Part shown: positions 26,573 through 35,912 of the stretch, piece by piece
How the letters are laid out: each line of letters begins with the position of its first letter
How positions within the stretch are numbered: position 1 is the stretch's first letter
Origin: Polyangiaceae bacterium
GTDB taxonomy: Bacteria > Myxococcota_A > Polyangia > Polyangiales > Polyangiaceae
Length of the DNA: 64,000 nt
Reading direction: 5' to 3'
Assembly (NCBI GenBank): GCA_013361525.1
Contig: JABFXY010000107.1
Span: 62,001 to 126,000, forward strand
Translations under genes and position numbers: made by a program
The notes under the pieces: model-generated
The model's input: only the letters and a program-made list of their open reading frames with translations
Databases searched by the model: none
What the model was told of the DNA's origin: nothing

Positions 26573-26826
26573 TTCTTCTTTCCGACGGCGCGTGGGCCCG
26601 GGCTGGCTTCGGGCTTCACCGCTAGGTCGCCGCTCTGGTTCACAGTCGGATCGGGCCGACAGGCGCGCAAGAGCCTGCGGCCCTCGGGGGTAGCCACGAG
26701 ATCGGCCTCCATCACCGCGCGAACAAGCTCCAGCTCATCCGGCGTCAGGAACGCATCAAATCCTTCCAGCGCCTTGCTGGTCAGTGAGGCCGCCAATGCG
26801 TTTTCTTCTTCCGTCGCTTCTAGCAT
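26569..26826 (-). CDS. Small acidic partner of the sigma factor
   Basis: An 85-residue protein, acidic and helical in the N-terminal two thirds (FLTPDELELVRAVMEADL, TPEGRRLL), with a basic C-terminal tail ending KKK. It overlaps the sigma gene by 4 bp. It shares layout and local similarity with the small protein at 45551-45796 (middle helix and a VNQSGDL/VDQSAEM block before a basic end) and more weakly with 50849-51037. It may be an anti-sigma or sigma-assisting protein; this is inferred from the repeated pairing. Confidence 0.8.
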   Translation of the reverse strand: MLEATEEENALAASLTSKALEGFDAFLTPDELELVRAVMEADLVATPEGRRLLRACRPDPTVNQSGDLAVKPEASPGPRAVGKKK

Positions 26827-26866
26827 TGGATGACTCCAAAGGTTCTTCAGCTCGTCACGAGTCCAG

Positions 26867-28504
26867 TCACTCCACGCAAGCTTCGGCTTCAGCGTTGAAG
26901 TCCATGAGCTCGCATGAAGTACCCATTAGCCCGTTGTTGCCTGCATCGATGCCATTGCCCTGTCCGGTGCCGCCTCCACCGGCGCCGCCGGGCGCGCGCG
27001 TGACGCCCTCGACCTCCGTTGGCGGGTCGCCGACGAAGACGATGGCTGCGGAGTGGCCACCACGTCCGCCACCACCACCGCCGCCGGCACCTCCTTGGCC
27101 ACCGTCGCCGCCGCTGCAGCCATTTTGCGCGGTGCCTGGTGAACCGCCGTCGCCGCCGAAGCCGCCGAATGCCCCGGGCTGACCCAATCCGCCTGCGCCG
27201 CCAGTGCCGCCCGTACTGGTCGTGAGCGCAACGCGCGTGAGCGTTATCGTCGCGCCCAGGGAGACCAGAGCAAACGAGCTCCCGCCGCCGCCTCCTCCAG
27301 CGGCGCCTTCACCGCCGCAGCCTCCGGCGCCACCGCTCCCACCGCTCGCGCCGGCCTGCGGTTGATTGCCTGCAGTTCCGCCATTGCAATCGACCAATCC
27401 CTTGGCGCCGCCGCCACCACCTCCGCCCTGGCCCGGGGAACCAGCTCCGCCAGCGCCCCCAGGGTCACCAGTGAAGCCGGAGAACGTCAGTGCGCCTTTG
27501 AGCGCTCCCGATGTACCAGGCGTCCCCCCGCCCCCGGTCGCGCCCGCATCTCCGCCGCCATTCGTTCCGCCAACGGAACACGACCAGGCCCCGACTTGGG
27601 GTTGCCCCATGCCCCCAGCGCCCAGACCACCACTCATTGGTTCGCCAATGATGCCGTCGCTTCCCTGGGAAGGTTGAGATCCCCCGCCCATACCGCCAAT
27701 GCTTTGCCCATTGGGGCAGACATTCACGACCTCGAGCCCGCCGTCGTTCAGCCCGCCCGTCCCGCACGCGAACGCCTGGTTGCCTGAGTGTCCCTCGCCG
27801 CCGACCAGCGCATTGGTCTGAGACTCATTCGCTCCAGGCGGTCCGATCGCGCCTGCATTGGCCACGATGTCCGAGTCTATGACGTCAACCGTCGCGTTCT
27901 CGACGACCAAGGCAATCGACGAAGCTCCTACGCCGAGACCGCTTGGGCTCTCGATGCGAATCGATTGGATCGTCGACATCTCCTCACCTTGAATGGTGAC
28001 CGCGGCGACGTCCTGTGCGCCCAGGATGGTCGGCTTCGCATTGGTGGCGGAGTACGACCAATCGTCACAATCGAGGCTGCCGAAGATCGAGACCCCGGAC
28101 GGCAATGCGACGCTTCCGTTGAACGAGTCGGCGCCACAGATGTAGATGCGGCCTCCATTGCCGACGGCACCGACCGCGTCAACCACGCTACCGAACGGGC
28201 TCCCCTGTGTGCCGTCACCATTGCGACCGCTCTGAACGAACACACCGCAATCGGCGCCTATGGGCTGGCCCTCTGTCGGGGTGCACCCAGCCGGCGGCGC
28301 TCCGCCTCCACCATCCCCGCCTGAGCCGCCATTCGCACCATTGCCGCCGACTTCGCCGCCGCCTTCACCGCCCCCACCGGGGTCGGCGCCCGCACCACCG
28401 CCCGAGCCGCAGATCCGCGGAAACTCTTCGCAGGCGTCGCCGTAGCAGCCGGCGCCGAGGACGGCGAGCGCGACGAGCGCGAGCTTCGAGACGTAGACAC
28501 GCAT
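26867..28504 (-). CDS. Gly-rich surface lipoprotein
   Basis: A 545-residue protein. The lipoprotein signal ends in LGAGC (Cys19). A Gly/Ala-rich spacer is followed by a parallel beta-helix-like domain (about 90-230, starting FVQSGRNGDGTQGSPFGSV, typical of DUF1565-like proteins). A long (GGxGG)n region from 260 to 520 is reminiscent of collagen or PGRS sequence. Such lipoproteins are common in myxobacterial genomes and likely sit on the outer surface. It shares its start with the stop of the PEGA gene (TAATG). Confidence 0.9.
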   Translation of the reverse strand: MRVYVSKLALVALAVLGAGCYGDACEEFPRICGSGGGAGADPGGGGEGGGEVGGNGANGGSGGDGGGGAPPAGCTPTEGQPIGADCGVFVQSGRNGDGTQGSPFGSVVDAVGAVGNGGRIYICGADSFNGSVALPSGVSIFGSLDCDDWSYSATNAKPTILGAQDVAAVTIQGEEMSTIQSIRIESPSGLGVGASSIALVVENATVDVIDSDIVANAGAIGPPGANESQTNALVGGEGHSGNQAFACGTGGLNDGGLEVVNVCPNGQSIGGMGGGSQPSQGSDGIIGEPMSGGLGAGGMGQPQVGAWSCSVGGTNGGGDAGATGGGGTPGTSGALKGALTFSGFTGDPGGAGGAGSPGQGGGGGGGAKGLVDCNGGTAGNQPQAGASGGSGGAGGCGGEGAAGGGGGGSSFALVSLGATITLTRVALTTSTGGTGGAGGLGQPGAFGGFGGDGGSPGTAQNGCSGGDGGQGGAGGGGGGGRGGHSAAIVFVGDPPTEVEGVTRAPGGAGGGGTGQGNGIDAGNNGLMGTSCELMDFNAEAEACVE

Positions 28505-29538
28505 TAGAACGTTCCTTCCAAGACGAAGCCATTGGTGCTGCCGAGGACCGGGGTCACACGGACGGCGGTCGAAGACTTATCGTCGGCGGGGACGGCGGCA
28601 TAGATGATTGCGCCGATGCCCGCCAATCCAGCGATCGTGAAGCCGGCGATTCCCATTGCGCGAAACGAGCTCGCTTCGTCGAGGGAATCGGTAATGGCGG
28701 CGCATGGCCCCTGGTCTGGTCCGGTGCATGCACCGTCCGGGAGATCAGCTTGCGCGTCGTCGGCGTTCCCTGCGTTCTGAACGCTGAGGACGATGCCGGA
28801 GATGCCAATGGCGAGCCCGGCGGCCGCAACGCCGCCGAGGACCGCGGCTGGCCACACGGGTTTGCCGCCGTCTGGGGCGCCACCGCCTTCGCCTCCTGAG
28901 CCCACGGTCCCGCCGGCACCTCCCCCGAGCCCTTCGCCGCCCGAACCCCCCTCGCCGCCTGCGGCACCCGCACCACCACCGCCGCTCCCCTGTTGCTGAA
29001 GCACGATCTCGAGGCGCTCTTCCTTGTTCGCCTGTGCGCTCCAGAACTTCTGCTGGGACGCATAGCCATCGCGCTCGATCGTGAGCGTGTGGGTGCCTGG
29101 CGCTGCGCAGAGCAAGTCATCGGTCGGCGTCGGACCGAGCGTTCGGTCTCCGAGCTTCAGTCGCGAGCCGTCGACGTTCACGGTGACGCGCGCGCAACCC
29201 ACCTTCGCCTTGGCCTCAGCGAGCTGGTCCTCGATGCGCTTACGCTTCTCCGGCTTCACGTGCGCGGGGATTGTCCGGCGCGCGTAGTCGAGGTGCTCCG
29301 CCGCGGCCGCGTAGTCGCCGACCTGGACCTCGACCAACCCGAGGTTGCCCGCGATGTCGTAGGACTTCTTGAGCTTCCAAGCTTCGGCGATCTTCGCGCG
29401 CGCCTCCTGCCATTGGGACTTCTTTCCCAGCTCCATGCCTTCAGCGAGGAGTTGATCCGCGGGATCCGGTTGCGCGTGCGCGGGGGAAGCGAGCACGAGC
29501 ACGCCGAGGAGGACGCCGTGTTGCAGCCATTGCTTCAT
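28504..29538 (-). CDS. PEGA-domain protein with TPR-like N-terminus
   Basis: About 344 residues. Signal peptide MKQWLQHGVLLGVLVLASPAHA. A TPR-like region (30-110, with DIAGNLGLVEVQVGDYAAAAEHL) is followed by a PEGA domain (about 118-185, with VTVNVDGSRLKL and GTHTLTIERDGY). A Gly-rich linker then leads to two C-terminal hydrophobic segments (around 235-255 and 300-325). I prefer the ATG at 29538, which gives an ATGA overlap with the upstream gene; ATG at 29550 is possible. Proteins of this build are frequently encoded next to Ser/Thr kinases in myxobacteria. Confidence 0.9.
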   Translation of the reverse strand: MKQWLQHGVLLGVLVLASPAHAQPDPADQLLAEGMELGKKSQWQEARAKIAEAWKLKKSYDIAGNLGLVEVQVGDYAAAAEHLDYARRTIPAHVKPEKRKRIEDQLAEAKAKVGCARVTVNVDGSRLKLGDRTLGPTPTDDLLCAAPGTHTLTIERDGYASQQKFWSAQANKEERLEIVLQQQGSGGGGAGAAGGEGGSGGEGLGGGAGGTVGSGGEGGGAPDGGKPVWPAAVLGGVAAAGLAIGISGIVLSVQNAGNADDAQADLPDGACTGPDQGPCAAITDSLDEASSFRAMGIAGFTIAGLAGIGAIIYAAVPADDKSSTAVRVTPVLGSTNGFVLEGTF

Positions 29539-30242
29539 TCGTCGATCCATTCGAATGGTTTCGCGGAGCGACCGGGTTGGGCGCTCGGCTTGGCGGTTCG
29601 TTTCGTTGTCGATCGCGCGGTCGCGGTCGAATGCGTGGAGCTCGGTACAGGTGGTTCTGCGCTCTCGGTGGCTGTGACGATAGGGGGCGTGGACTCGGCG
29701 GTTGCCTTCGCCGTCGCGCGCGCGGTCTCGATTGCGGTTTTCGGTGCACTCGCGGGGGCAGGCCCCGTTGAGCGCGTCCCGTCGCTCTGCGCCCTGCCCT
29801 TCGAGGCCAGGATGACGACGACGGCCGCAATGAGCGCGATGAGACCGAGAATCGCGACGATTACCCAGCGCCTTCCAGGCTGCTTGATGTCATTGGTCGG
29901 CGAATCCTCGCCCGGCCCAGCAGGAGGCTCGGGCACCACAGCGAGCTCGTTCGCCGGGAGGTCGAGTTTGGCGCCGACGAGCTTGCGCGTGGGCTGGTCC
30001 CCTTCGACCGCGGGCTGCGTGCCCCGAGGGCCGGGGACTGCCGGCGTATCGATCACAAGCGGGCCGGCATCAGAAGCGCCGGCGTCTACGCTGTTGATGC
30101 GGTGGAGCTCGTGAAGCGCCGTTCCGAAGCTGTCCTTGTCCGCCGCCTCGGCGACTTGCGCGCGACGTTCAGCTTCGGCGACGACCGGGTCCGGTGCCTT
30201 CAAGCGCTCGAGGGCGCCGGTCATGCTGGTGCGGCGACTCAT
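29535..30242 (-). CDS. Single-pass membrane linker protein after the FHA kinase
   Basis: A 235-residue protein. The cytosolic N-terminus (1-115) includes KDSFGTALHELHRINSVDAG, a short helix also present in variant form near the C-terminus of the FHA kinase (AFRQKLRELHRGI). One transmembrane helix lies around 125-147 (WVIVAILGLIALIAAVVVI), and a Thr/Pro/Ala-rich periplasmic tail follows. It overlaps the FHA kinase gene and the PEGA gene by 4 bp each. No family recognised; it is likely part of the kinase signalling complex. Confidence 0.82.
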   Translation of the reverse strand: MSRRTSMTGALERLKAPDPVVAEAERRAQVAEAADKDSFGTALHELHRINSVDAGASDAGPLVIDTPAVPGPRGTQPAVEGDQPTRKLVGAKLDLPANELAVVPEPPAGPGEDSPTNDIKQPGRRWVIVAILGLIALIAAVVVILASKGRAQSDGTRSTGPAPASAPKTAIETARATAKATAESTPPIVTATESAEPPVPSSTHSTATARSTTKRTAKPSAQPGRSAKPFEWIDE

Positions 30243-33208
30243 GGCTGCCTCGCCCAATGCTGGGCCACGAGGTACGTGGCTATCACGCCGACGATCGTGA
30301 TGATCAAAAGGGCGACCAGAATTGGCCACAGCTTCTGGAGCCGCGAGCCTCGCGTCTCCGTGACAGGCGCGAGTGCCCGGATCCCGCGATGCAGCTCTCG
30401 CAGCTTCTGTCGAAACGCGTCCGGCTCGTCCTTCGCAAGTTGCTCCAATCGATTCCACTGCTCCCTGTCTCGACGCAGGCGCGCCGGCGAGTCCTCTTTC
30501 GGCAACACCCAGCGCCCCATCGTGTCGGCGCGACCACCCGGGCAGAGGACGACGCGAACGCTCCCGAGACGAATGCTCGAGAACTTGAAAAGCCTGACTT
30601 GCTCCCCAGACGACAAGCGCCGCCATTTCATTTGGGGCCCGGATCGCACGAAGGTGCCGTGCTGACTGCCATCGTCACGGACGCGAATACCCTCCGCATC
30701 GTCGAACGTGATCGTCGCGTGTTTGTCGGACACCGATGGCTGGCCGATCACGAGCGACGCGTATGCCTTGTCGCTACCGACGACCGCGCCCTGCTGCGTC
30801 AGCTTGTAGCGAGCCACGATCTCCTCGGGCTCGACGATTAGCAACGAGGTCCCCTCGTAAGGTGCGGCGATTGCCACCTTCTCCGCATTCTCGGGTCGAT
30901 CGAAGAACGCCTCGATGGGCTCGCGTTTCGATCCGGGCTGCTTCGGGGCGACGGCGCGCCCATCTGCGTTGGCCGGCGGGCTCGATTGCGCTGGGAGGTA
31001 GTCCCAGTCGATCGTGTCCCCATTTCGTCGCCCGCGGCCTGGCGGCGCGATAGTCACGATTGGTCCGCCGATGCGGACTCTGCAGAAGTCGTGGATGCAC
31101 GCGCGCTCGATCTTCACGCGCCGACCGCCGTCCTCGAGGAGAAACAGCCCGTTCGTGCTCTTGAGATCGACGATCTCGAAAGCGACTCGCTCTCCCGCTG
31201 CGACGGCGCTCGTGACGAGGGTCAGCCGAGCGTGGTCGAGGGAGACAGCTCGGTCCTCGATGAGGATGTCCGCGAGCACAGGGAACCCCTCGTCCGGCGG
31301 GCGTCCGATGATCGATTCGGTGCCGAGCTCGAAACGCTGACCGGTGAGGTGCTCGGGCTCGAGGACGATAAGCGTGGGTTGCTTGCTCCACGCGCCGAGA
31401 TCGATCTTCCTCCGCTGCTTTCGAGGAGCCGGCGCGCTCCGCCCGACACCGTGCGCTTGCTCAAAGGTCGTGGGCAGCAGATCGCGCAGCGGGGTATGGG
31501 TCTCGAGATCAGGCGAGACCTTACCCGCAGGGATAAGGATCAGCTCGGCGTGCCCGAGCTCCAAGCGCTGCCCGGCGCGCCAAGTCCCTAGTGGGTTGAT
31601 CTTGTCTGGCCCGATGAACGGCGGGTTGTGCTCGGTCAGCGCCTCGACCGAGTAGACCGGCTCGTCGACCTCGAAATTCACCTGATGAAGCTCGACGTGC
31701 GCGGTCGACACCGTCTCGTCGTCGATAACGAGGTTCGCGTAAGCAGGGTGTCGCCCGATGATGCCCTCGGGGTTGAGCTCGTACCGATGGCCCCGGAGCT
31801 TCGCGGGGGCGACGACGAGCGCGGTCGGCTTGTGGCACACCTCCTCGAGCGGCACGCGTCGCGCCTTCAGTGGGGGAACTGCCGGCATCTCGGGCGTAGG
31901 CGCGCGGCCCTGAAACGTCGGGGCGTGCTCCATCGCCTTCTGGGTCAGCACGGTCATGGTCCGCGCGATGACTTGCTCGGACGGAGGCTCGGCCAGCTTC
32001 CAATCGCTCGCGAGGAAGGCCCGCAGCACCCGCGAGAGCTCACCCATCGACGAATAGCGATCGAGCGGGTTCTTACGCAGCCCGCGGCGGCAGATCGCGT
32101 CGAGCTCACGCGGGACGAGGTGTGCGGGCGCCGGGGGCACCTCATTGTTGATCTGCGCGAGCACTGCAGCCTTGCGATCGGCGGTGAGCGCCTTCACCGG
32201 GTGCGCGCCGAGTAGTTCGAGCAGGATGAGGATGACGGCGTACTGGTCGACGGCGCCGGTGATCGCGAACTGCCGCGTAACCTGCTCCGGCGCGACGTAC
32301 CAAGGGGTGCCCATTGGCGGTAGGTGCGTCGACTTCGGGAACGTCGCGTGCTGCGCGAGGCCCCAGTCGAGCAGGCGCAGCTCGGTCGTGCCGATCTCGC
32401 GCTTCAGAACGAACACGTTGTCGGGCTTCACGTCGCGGTGGATGGCGCCGATCTGGTGCATACCGCTGAGCGCCTCGCAGAGAGTGAGCGCCGTCTCGAC
32501 CGCAGCGCTGACCGAGATCTTCCGGCCCGCAGCGTGCTCGTTCGCGATGTACTCGTCGAGCGTCATTCCGCGCAGCAGCTCCATGACGAAGTACGGGCCG
32601 TAGACGGGGTGCTCGCTGACTTCATAGACGCGCGGCAAGTAGCTCGAGGTCGAGCAGCTCATTAGCAGTTTGCCTTCCGAGCGCGTGCGCGCGCGGTGCG
32701 TCTCGTCTTTGCGGTATTCGACGTGCAGCGCTTTGAGTAGGTAGATCTCGCCCGTGTTCTGGTGCGCGACCTTGTAAAGGTGCGCGATGCCGCCGCTGCG
32801 ATAGTGGCCGATGACGCGGTAACTACCGAGGAGCTCGCCCTCGCGGGGAAGCGCTGACTCGCCTCTGCGAGAAGTGAGCGAAGCATCGGCGTCGTTCGCG
32901 CAATCGCTATCGTCGTTCGGCGCAGGGTGCTTCGGCGCTGGTTCAGTCGCGGCGGCGGTGGGACCGCTTGTTTGCACGACGTCGGAGATCTTCCGCTCGG
33001 CCGCCGCGTCCGCCTCGCGGACCGCGGCGCCGAGATCGAATGACCGCGGCACCCGCGCGGGCTCCTCCGCGATCTCGGCATCGATCGCCTCGGCGGGCGC
33101 GTCGACCGCGAACCACGGCGATGACACTGCCGTGTCCCTCGCAGGCGATCCATGCCGAAGCGTCACGCGCCGCGGATCGTCGTCCCCGTTGTTCACGGCG
33201 CTCCTCAT
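30239..33208 (-). CDS. Ser/Thr kinase with three FHA-type modules and C-terminal membrane anchor
   Basis: A 989-residue protein. After a 120-residue acidic leader comes a kinase domain (about 128-390) with a degenerate glycine loop (GHYRSGGIAHLYKV), LLKAL lysine, HRDVKPDN and DWG. Three FHA-like modules follow: near 480 (GIIGRHPAYANLVIDDETVSTAHVEL), near 640 (SIIGRPPDEG... VSLDHARL... LKSTNGLF) and near 800 (VVGSDKAYASLVIGQPSVSDKHATI). A transmembrane helix lies at the extreme C-terminus. FHA domains bind phosphothreonine, and FHA/kinase pairs are known post-translational switches of type VI systems; the link to the nearby vgrG is inference from position. Confidence 0.94.
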   Translation of the reverse strand: MRSAVNNGDDDPRRVTLRHGSPARDTAVSSPWFAVDAPAEAIDAEIAEEPARVPRSFDLGAAVREADAAAERKISDVVQTSGPTAAATEPAPKHPAPNDDSDCANDADASLTSRRGESALPREGELLGSYRVIGHYRSGGIAHLYKVAHQNTGEIYLLKALHVEYRKDETHRARTRSEGKLLMSCSTSSYLPRVYEVSEHPVYGPYFVMELLRGMTLDEYIANEHAAGRKISVSAAVETALTLCEALSGMHQIGAIHRDVKPDNVFVLKREIGTTELRLLDWGLAQHATFPKSTHLPPMGTPWYVAPEQVTRQFAITGAVDQYAVILILLELLGAHPVKALTADRKAAVLAQINNEVPPAPAHLVPRELDAICRRGLRKNPLDRYSSMGELSRVLRAFLASDWKLAEPPSEQVIARTMTVLTQKAMEHAPTFQGRAPTPEMPAVPPLKARRVPLEEVCHKPTALVVAPAKLRGHRYELNPEGIIGRHPAYANLVIDDETVSTAHVELHQVNFEVDEPVYSVEALTEHNPPFIGPDKINPLGTWRAGQRLELGHAELILIPAGKVSPDLETHTPLRDLLPTTFEQAHGVGRSAPAPRKQRRKIDLGAWSKQPTLIVLEPEHLTGQRFELGTESIIGRPPDEGFPVLADILIEDRAVSLDHARLTLVTSAVAAGERVAFEIVDLKSTNGLFLLEDGGRRVKIERACIHDFCRVRIGGPIVTIAPPGRGRRNGDTIDWDYLPAQSSPPANADGRAVAPKQPGSKREPIEAFFDRPENAEKVAIAAPYEGTSLLIVEPEEIVARYKLTQQGAVVGSDKAYASLVIGQPSVSDKHATITFDDAEGIRVRDDGSQHGTFVRSGPQMKWRRLSSGEQVRLFKFSSIRLGSVRVVLCPGGRADTMGRWVLPKEDSPARLRRDREQWNRLEQLAKDEPDAFRQKLRELHRGIRALAPVTETRGSRLQKLWPILVALLIITIVGVIATYLVAQHWARQP

Positions 33209-33242
33209 GGCGCGAACCTCCCGCGAACGGCGGTCGCGACCG

Positions 33243-34523
33243 TCATGGATCCACCCCGAGCACGTGCAATAGACCGATCACCGCGAGCGGAAGGACGACG
33301 CAGGCCACCGCGAGCAGCGCGAGGTAGGTCCAGCGAGCTCGGCTCGGTATCGCGACGCTGCGACGCGAACGGATCTCCGAGCTCGGGCCTCGCTCGTTCG
33401 GCTCGCTGTTCGACGAATGAGCCATGGGGACGGTGCGGCGCGGGTCCAGGTGCCCCGGGACCTCCGCACGAATCGCCTTATCGACGGGCGACGATTGGAA
33501 CAGCGTCTCGTGATCGGCGCTCGTCGACGATGTCGTCGGCGTCTCCCACTCGATCGGGAGCGGCCCCGTGCCTCCCGGCCCCAACGCCGCGCGCGGAGCG
33601 GAAGGCGTGGCGGCGGGCAGCGGAGCTGTCGTCGTATCGATGCGTACGGCGTCGAGCGCGTCGCGCATCTGTGCGGCGCTCTGATAGCGGTGATCGGGCG
33701 CCTTCTCCAACGCCTTGAGAACGACGGCGTCGAGCGCCGGGGTCACCTCGGATCGAAACGCACTCGGCGCAGGTGCGGGCTCGATGAGCTGCTTGCGCAT
33801 GAGGTCGTGGAGGTCGCTGCCGATGAACGGCGCGCGGGCCGTGAGCAGATAAAAGATCGTCGCCCCAGACGCATAGAGATCGGTGCGCGCGTCGACGGGC
33901 TTGGCAGAGAGCTGCTCCGGCGCGGCGAACGCGGGAGTTCCGAGAAGCATGCCGGCCGCCGTCTCGGTCGCACCGACCTTCTTCTTCAAGTCGTCGCTCA
34001 AGATCTTCGCGACGCCGAAGTCGAGGATCTTGAGGACGCGGCGGCCTCCCTCGTCCGGCGGCAGGAAGATGAGGTTATCGGGCTTCACGTCCCGATGAAC
34101 GACACCCGATCGATGCGCAAAGCCCAAGCCAGCCATCAGTTGGCGGGCGATCTCGAGGACGTCACTGATCGGTAGCGGCCCGCTCGCCTTCACGAGCTTC
34201 TTCAGGTCCATGCCCGGATGGAGATCCGAGACCAGGTACGGCGTGCCCGCGGCGGTCGTCCCGAAGTCGGTCACGGCACCGAGGTTCTCGTGCTTCATAC
34301 CGGCGACCACGCGGCCCTCGCGCAGCAGGCGCTTGCCGTACTCGGCCGCCGCCGCTGTATCGTGCACGTGCAGGAGCTTCATTGCGTGGCGCGTGCCGAG
34401 CGCCTGATGCACGACCTCGAAAACGGAGCCCATGGCCCCTTTCCCGAGCCGCGAGACGAGACGGTACTTGCCGGAGGACGCAACCTCCTCGGCGACCGTC
34501 TGCTCGCTTTCCCCGCTCATCAT
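33243..34523 (-). CDS. Ser/Thr protein kinase, transmembrane
   Basis: A 426-residue protein. Complete kinase domain (about 20-280): RLGKGAMGSVFEV glycine loop, AMKLL lysine, HRDVKPDN catalytic loop, DFGVAK, and GTPAFAAPEQL. A Pro/Ser/Thr-rich linker leads to one C-terminal transmembrane helix (YLALLAVACVVLPLAVIGLL). It is the promoter-proximal gene of the minus-strand block and lies 34 bp upstream of the FHA kinase gene, so the two may form a relay. Confidence 0.95.
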   Translation of the reverse strand: MMSGESEQTVAEEVASSGKYRLVSRLGKGAMGSVFEVVHQALGTRHAMKLLHVHDTAAAAEYGKRLLREGRVVAGMKHENLGAVTDFGTTAAGTPYLVSDLHPGMDLKKLVKASGPLPISDVLEIARQLMAGLGFAHRSGVVHRDVKPDNLIFLPPDEGGRRVLKILDFGVAKILSDDLKKKVGATETAAGMLLGTPAFAAPEQLSAKPVDARTDLYASGATIFYLLTARAPFIGSDLHDLMRKQLIEPAPAPSAFRSEVTPALDAVVLKALEKAPDHRYQSAAQMRDALDAVRIDTTTAPLPAATPSAPRAALGPGGTGPLPIEWETPTTSSTSADHETLFQSSPVDKAIRAEVPGHLDPRRTVPMAHSSNSEPNERGPSSEIRSRRSVAIPSRARWTYLALLAVACVVLPLAVIGLLHVLGVDP

Positions 34524-34856
34524 GATCCAATCCGGTTTGCCGTCGGAACCACGACAACAATTTTTGCCCCGCAGGTGCTAGCAGCCTGAATCCCCACCCT
34601 CGCGCCTCCTCTCGGCGCCGGGAGAATACGCCTCTTCCCTCATGGTTAGGCCGTTCAACCGCCACTCTGACGAGGTCGTCATGACGGTCAGATCGACTCG
34701 ATCTGATGCCTCCGGCCATCACATAAAACGTGTCCTCGTCCGCGGCCGAAGTCGGACTGTTCGATAGCAGAGCGCGACGCGCCAGCTCGGGCACCGTGCG
34801 CCTCTGCGCGAACCGACTCGAACTTCGCTTGCCACGCAAGCGGTGGGGGCCTCGTT
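34524..34856. promoter_or_regulatory. Divergent intergenic region with a 19-bp palindrome
   Basis: This 333-bp gap separates the kinase block (minus) from the TPR protein (plus) and must contain both promoters. A perfect palindrome with 9-bp arms, TCAGATCGA-c-TCGATCTGA, lies at 34688-34706, and CGTCATGACG lies at 34676-34685 beside it. I see no gene in the gap. Confidence 0.5.
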
Positions 34857-35912
34857 GTGTCTTCACGCATACCACTCTCGCATTCGCCGTGTCCGTCCGT
34901 GCTCACCGTGCTCGCGGGTCACGAGCAACTCGACCTCATCAAGGAGGTCTTGGCGGACATGAGCGCAGCCGACGAATGGCTCGTTCTGTTCTCGCCCGAG
35001 CCCGCGGACGAGCCAATCCATCGTTACTTCGAGCGTTGGGCAGCCGAGCTCGACGAGGCGTTCGACGCCCTACACGCGAACGGTGCGCGGCAGGCGCGCT
35101 GGGCAAAGGCGTGGACCCTATCGTCGGCGACCACTCCGGGTCGACCGAGCTTCGCGCGCGCGGAAGGCCCAACGGACGCGTTCCTCGCCTGGGTCGACGG
35201 AGTCGCCGCACGGCTCGAGGCAGTCGCCATCCCGGTAGTCCTCGTAGCCGTTGTCGACGAATCCACTCGTATAGAGATCAGGGACGCTCTCCGGCGATGC
35301 GCGTCGGCGATCGGCGCGACACGAGCGCGGCTCGTCGTCCTCGAGGCCGGGCCGCGATCACTCTTCGCGGATGAATCGCTCTTTCGCTCGCTCGAACGCG
35401 CAGCCGATCAGCCCGCGGTGAGCCCCCGAAAGCGAATGCGACGCCTTCTCGAAGCAGCGGATCTCGCTTCGTTCTGCGGCAAGCACCACGAGGCGATGGA
35501 GCTGGTGAAGAAAGCGCGTTCGCTCGCCAACACGGAGGGCGATCTCGTTGTTACGGCGCTTCACTCCGGCCGAGTGCTCTTCCACGCAGGGGAGGTCGAC
35601 CTCGCCGTCTTCGCGTACGAACGCGGGATGGAGCTCGGGCTCGAAGCCGCGGAAGAAGTAAGGCCGGGCGTGTCCGCCGAGCTCATTGTCGGGATGGCCG
35701 ACTGCGGCGCGGCAAAGGACCAGCTTGCGGAGGCCGACGGGCTCTACGATTTGGCGGCGTATTTGTACCGGCAGGCTGGCAATGAAGTCGGGACCGCGTC
35801 GATCAACTTTCGGAGGAGTGACGTTTTGCGGCGCACGCGACGGCTACGTGCGGCGAAGGCGACGGTGAGGGCTGCGCTCGAATTGGCGCTCGGTGCCCGT
35901 CTGGGACGCTGA
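34857..35912 (+). CDS. TPR-like cytosolic protein
   Basis: A 351-residue protein from a GTG at 34857. The N-terminal half is alpha/beta (LTVLAGHEQLDLIKEVLADM, AIPVVLVAVVDESTRIEIRDAL). The C-terminal half from about residue 195 has TPR-like helices (LASFCGKHHEAMELVKKARSLA, ADGLYDLAAYLYRQAGN). The same two-part organisation is seen in the 387-residue vgrG-linked protein. The end runs into a decayed region, so the C-terminus may be truncated. No family name can be given. Confidence 0.75.
   Translation: MSSRIPLSHSPCPSVLTVLAGHEQLDLIKEVLADMSAADEWLVLFSPEPADEPIHRYFERWAAELDEAFDALHANGARQARWAKAWTLSSATTPGRPSFARAEGPTDAFLAWVDGVAARLEAVAIPVVLVAVVDESTRIEIRDALRRCASAIGATRARLVVLEAGPRSLFADESLFRSLERAADQPAVSPRKRMRRLLEAADLASFCGKHHEAMELVKKARSLANTEGDLVVTALHSGRVLFHAGEVDLAVFAYERGMELGLEAAEEVRPGVSAELIVGMADCGAAKDQLAEADGLYDLAAYLYRQAGNEVGTASINFRRSDVLRRTRRLRAAKATVRAALELALGARLGR

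Noticed and set aside
27000..28400. Tandem DNA repeat or sequencing artefact in the Gly-rich lipoprotein gene
   Set aside because: The region is low-complexity because it codes for GGxGG repeats; the frame stays open and the units differ at the codon level, so it is a real coding repeat.
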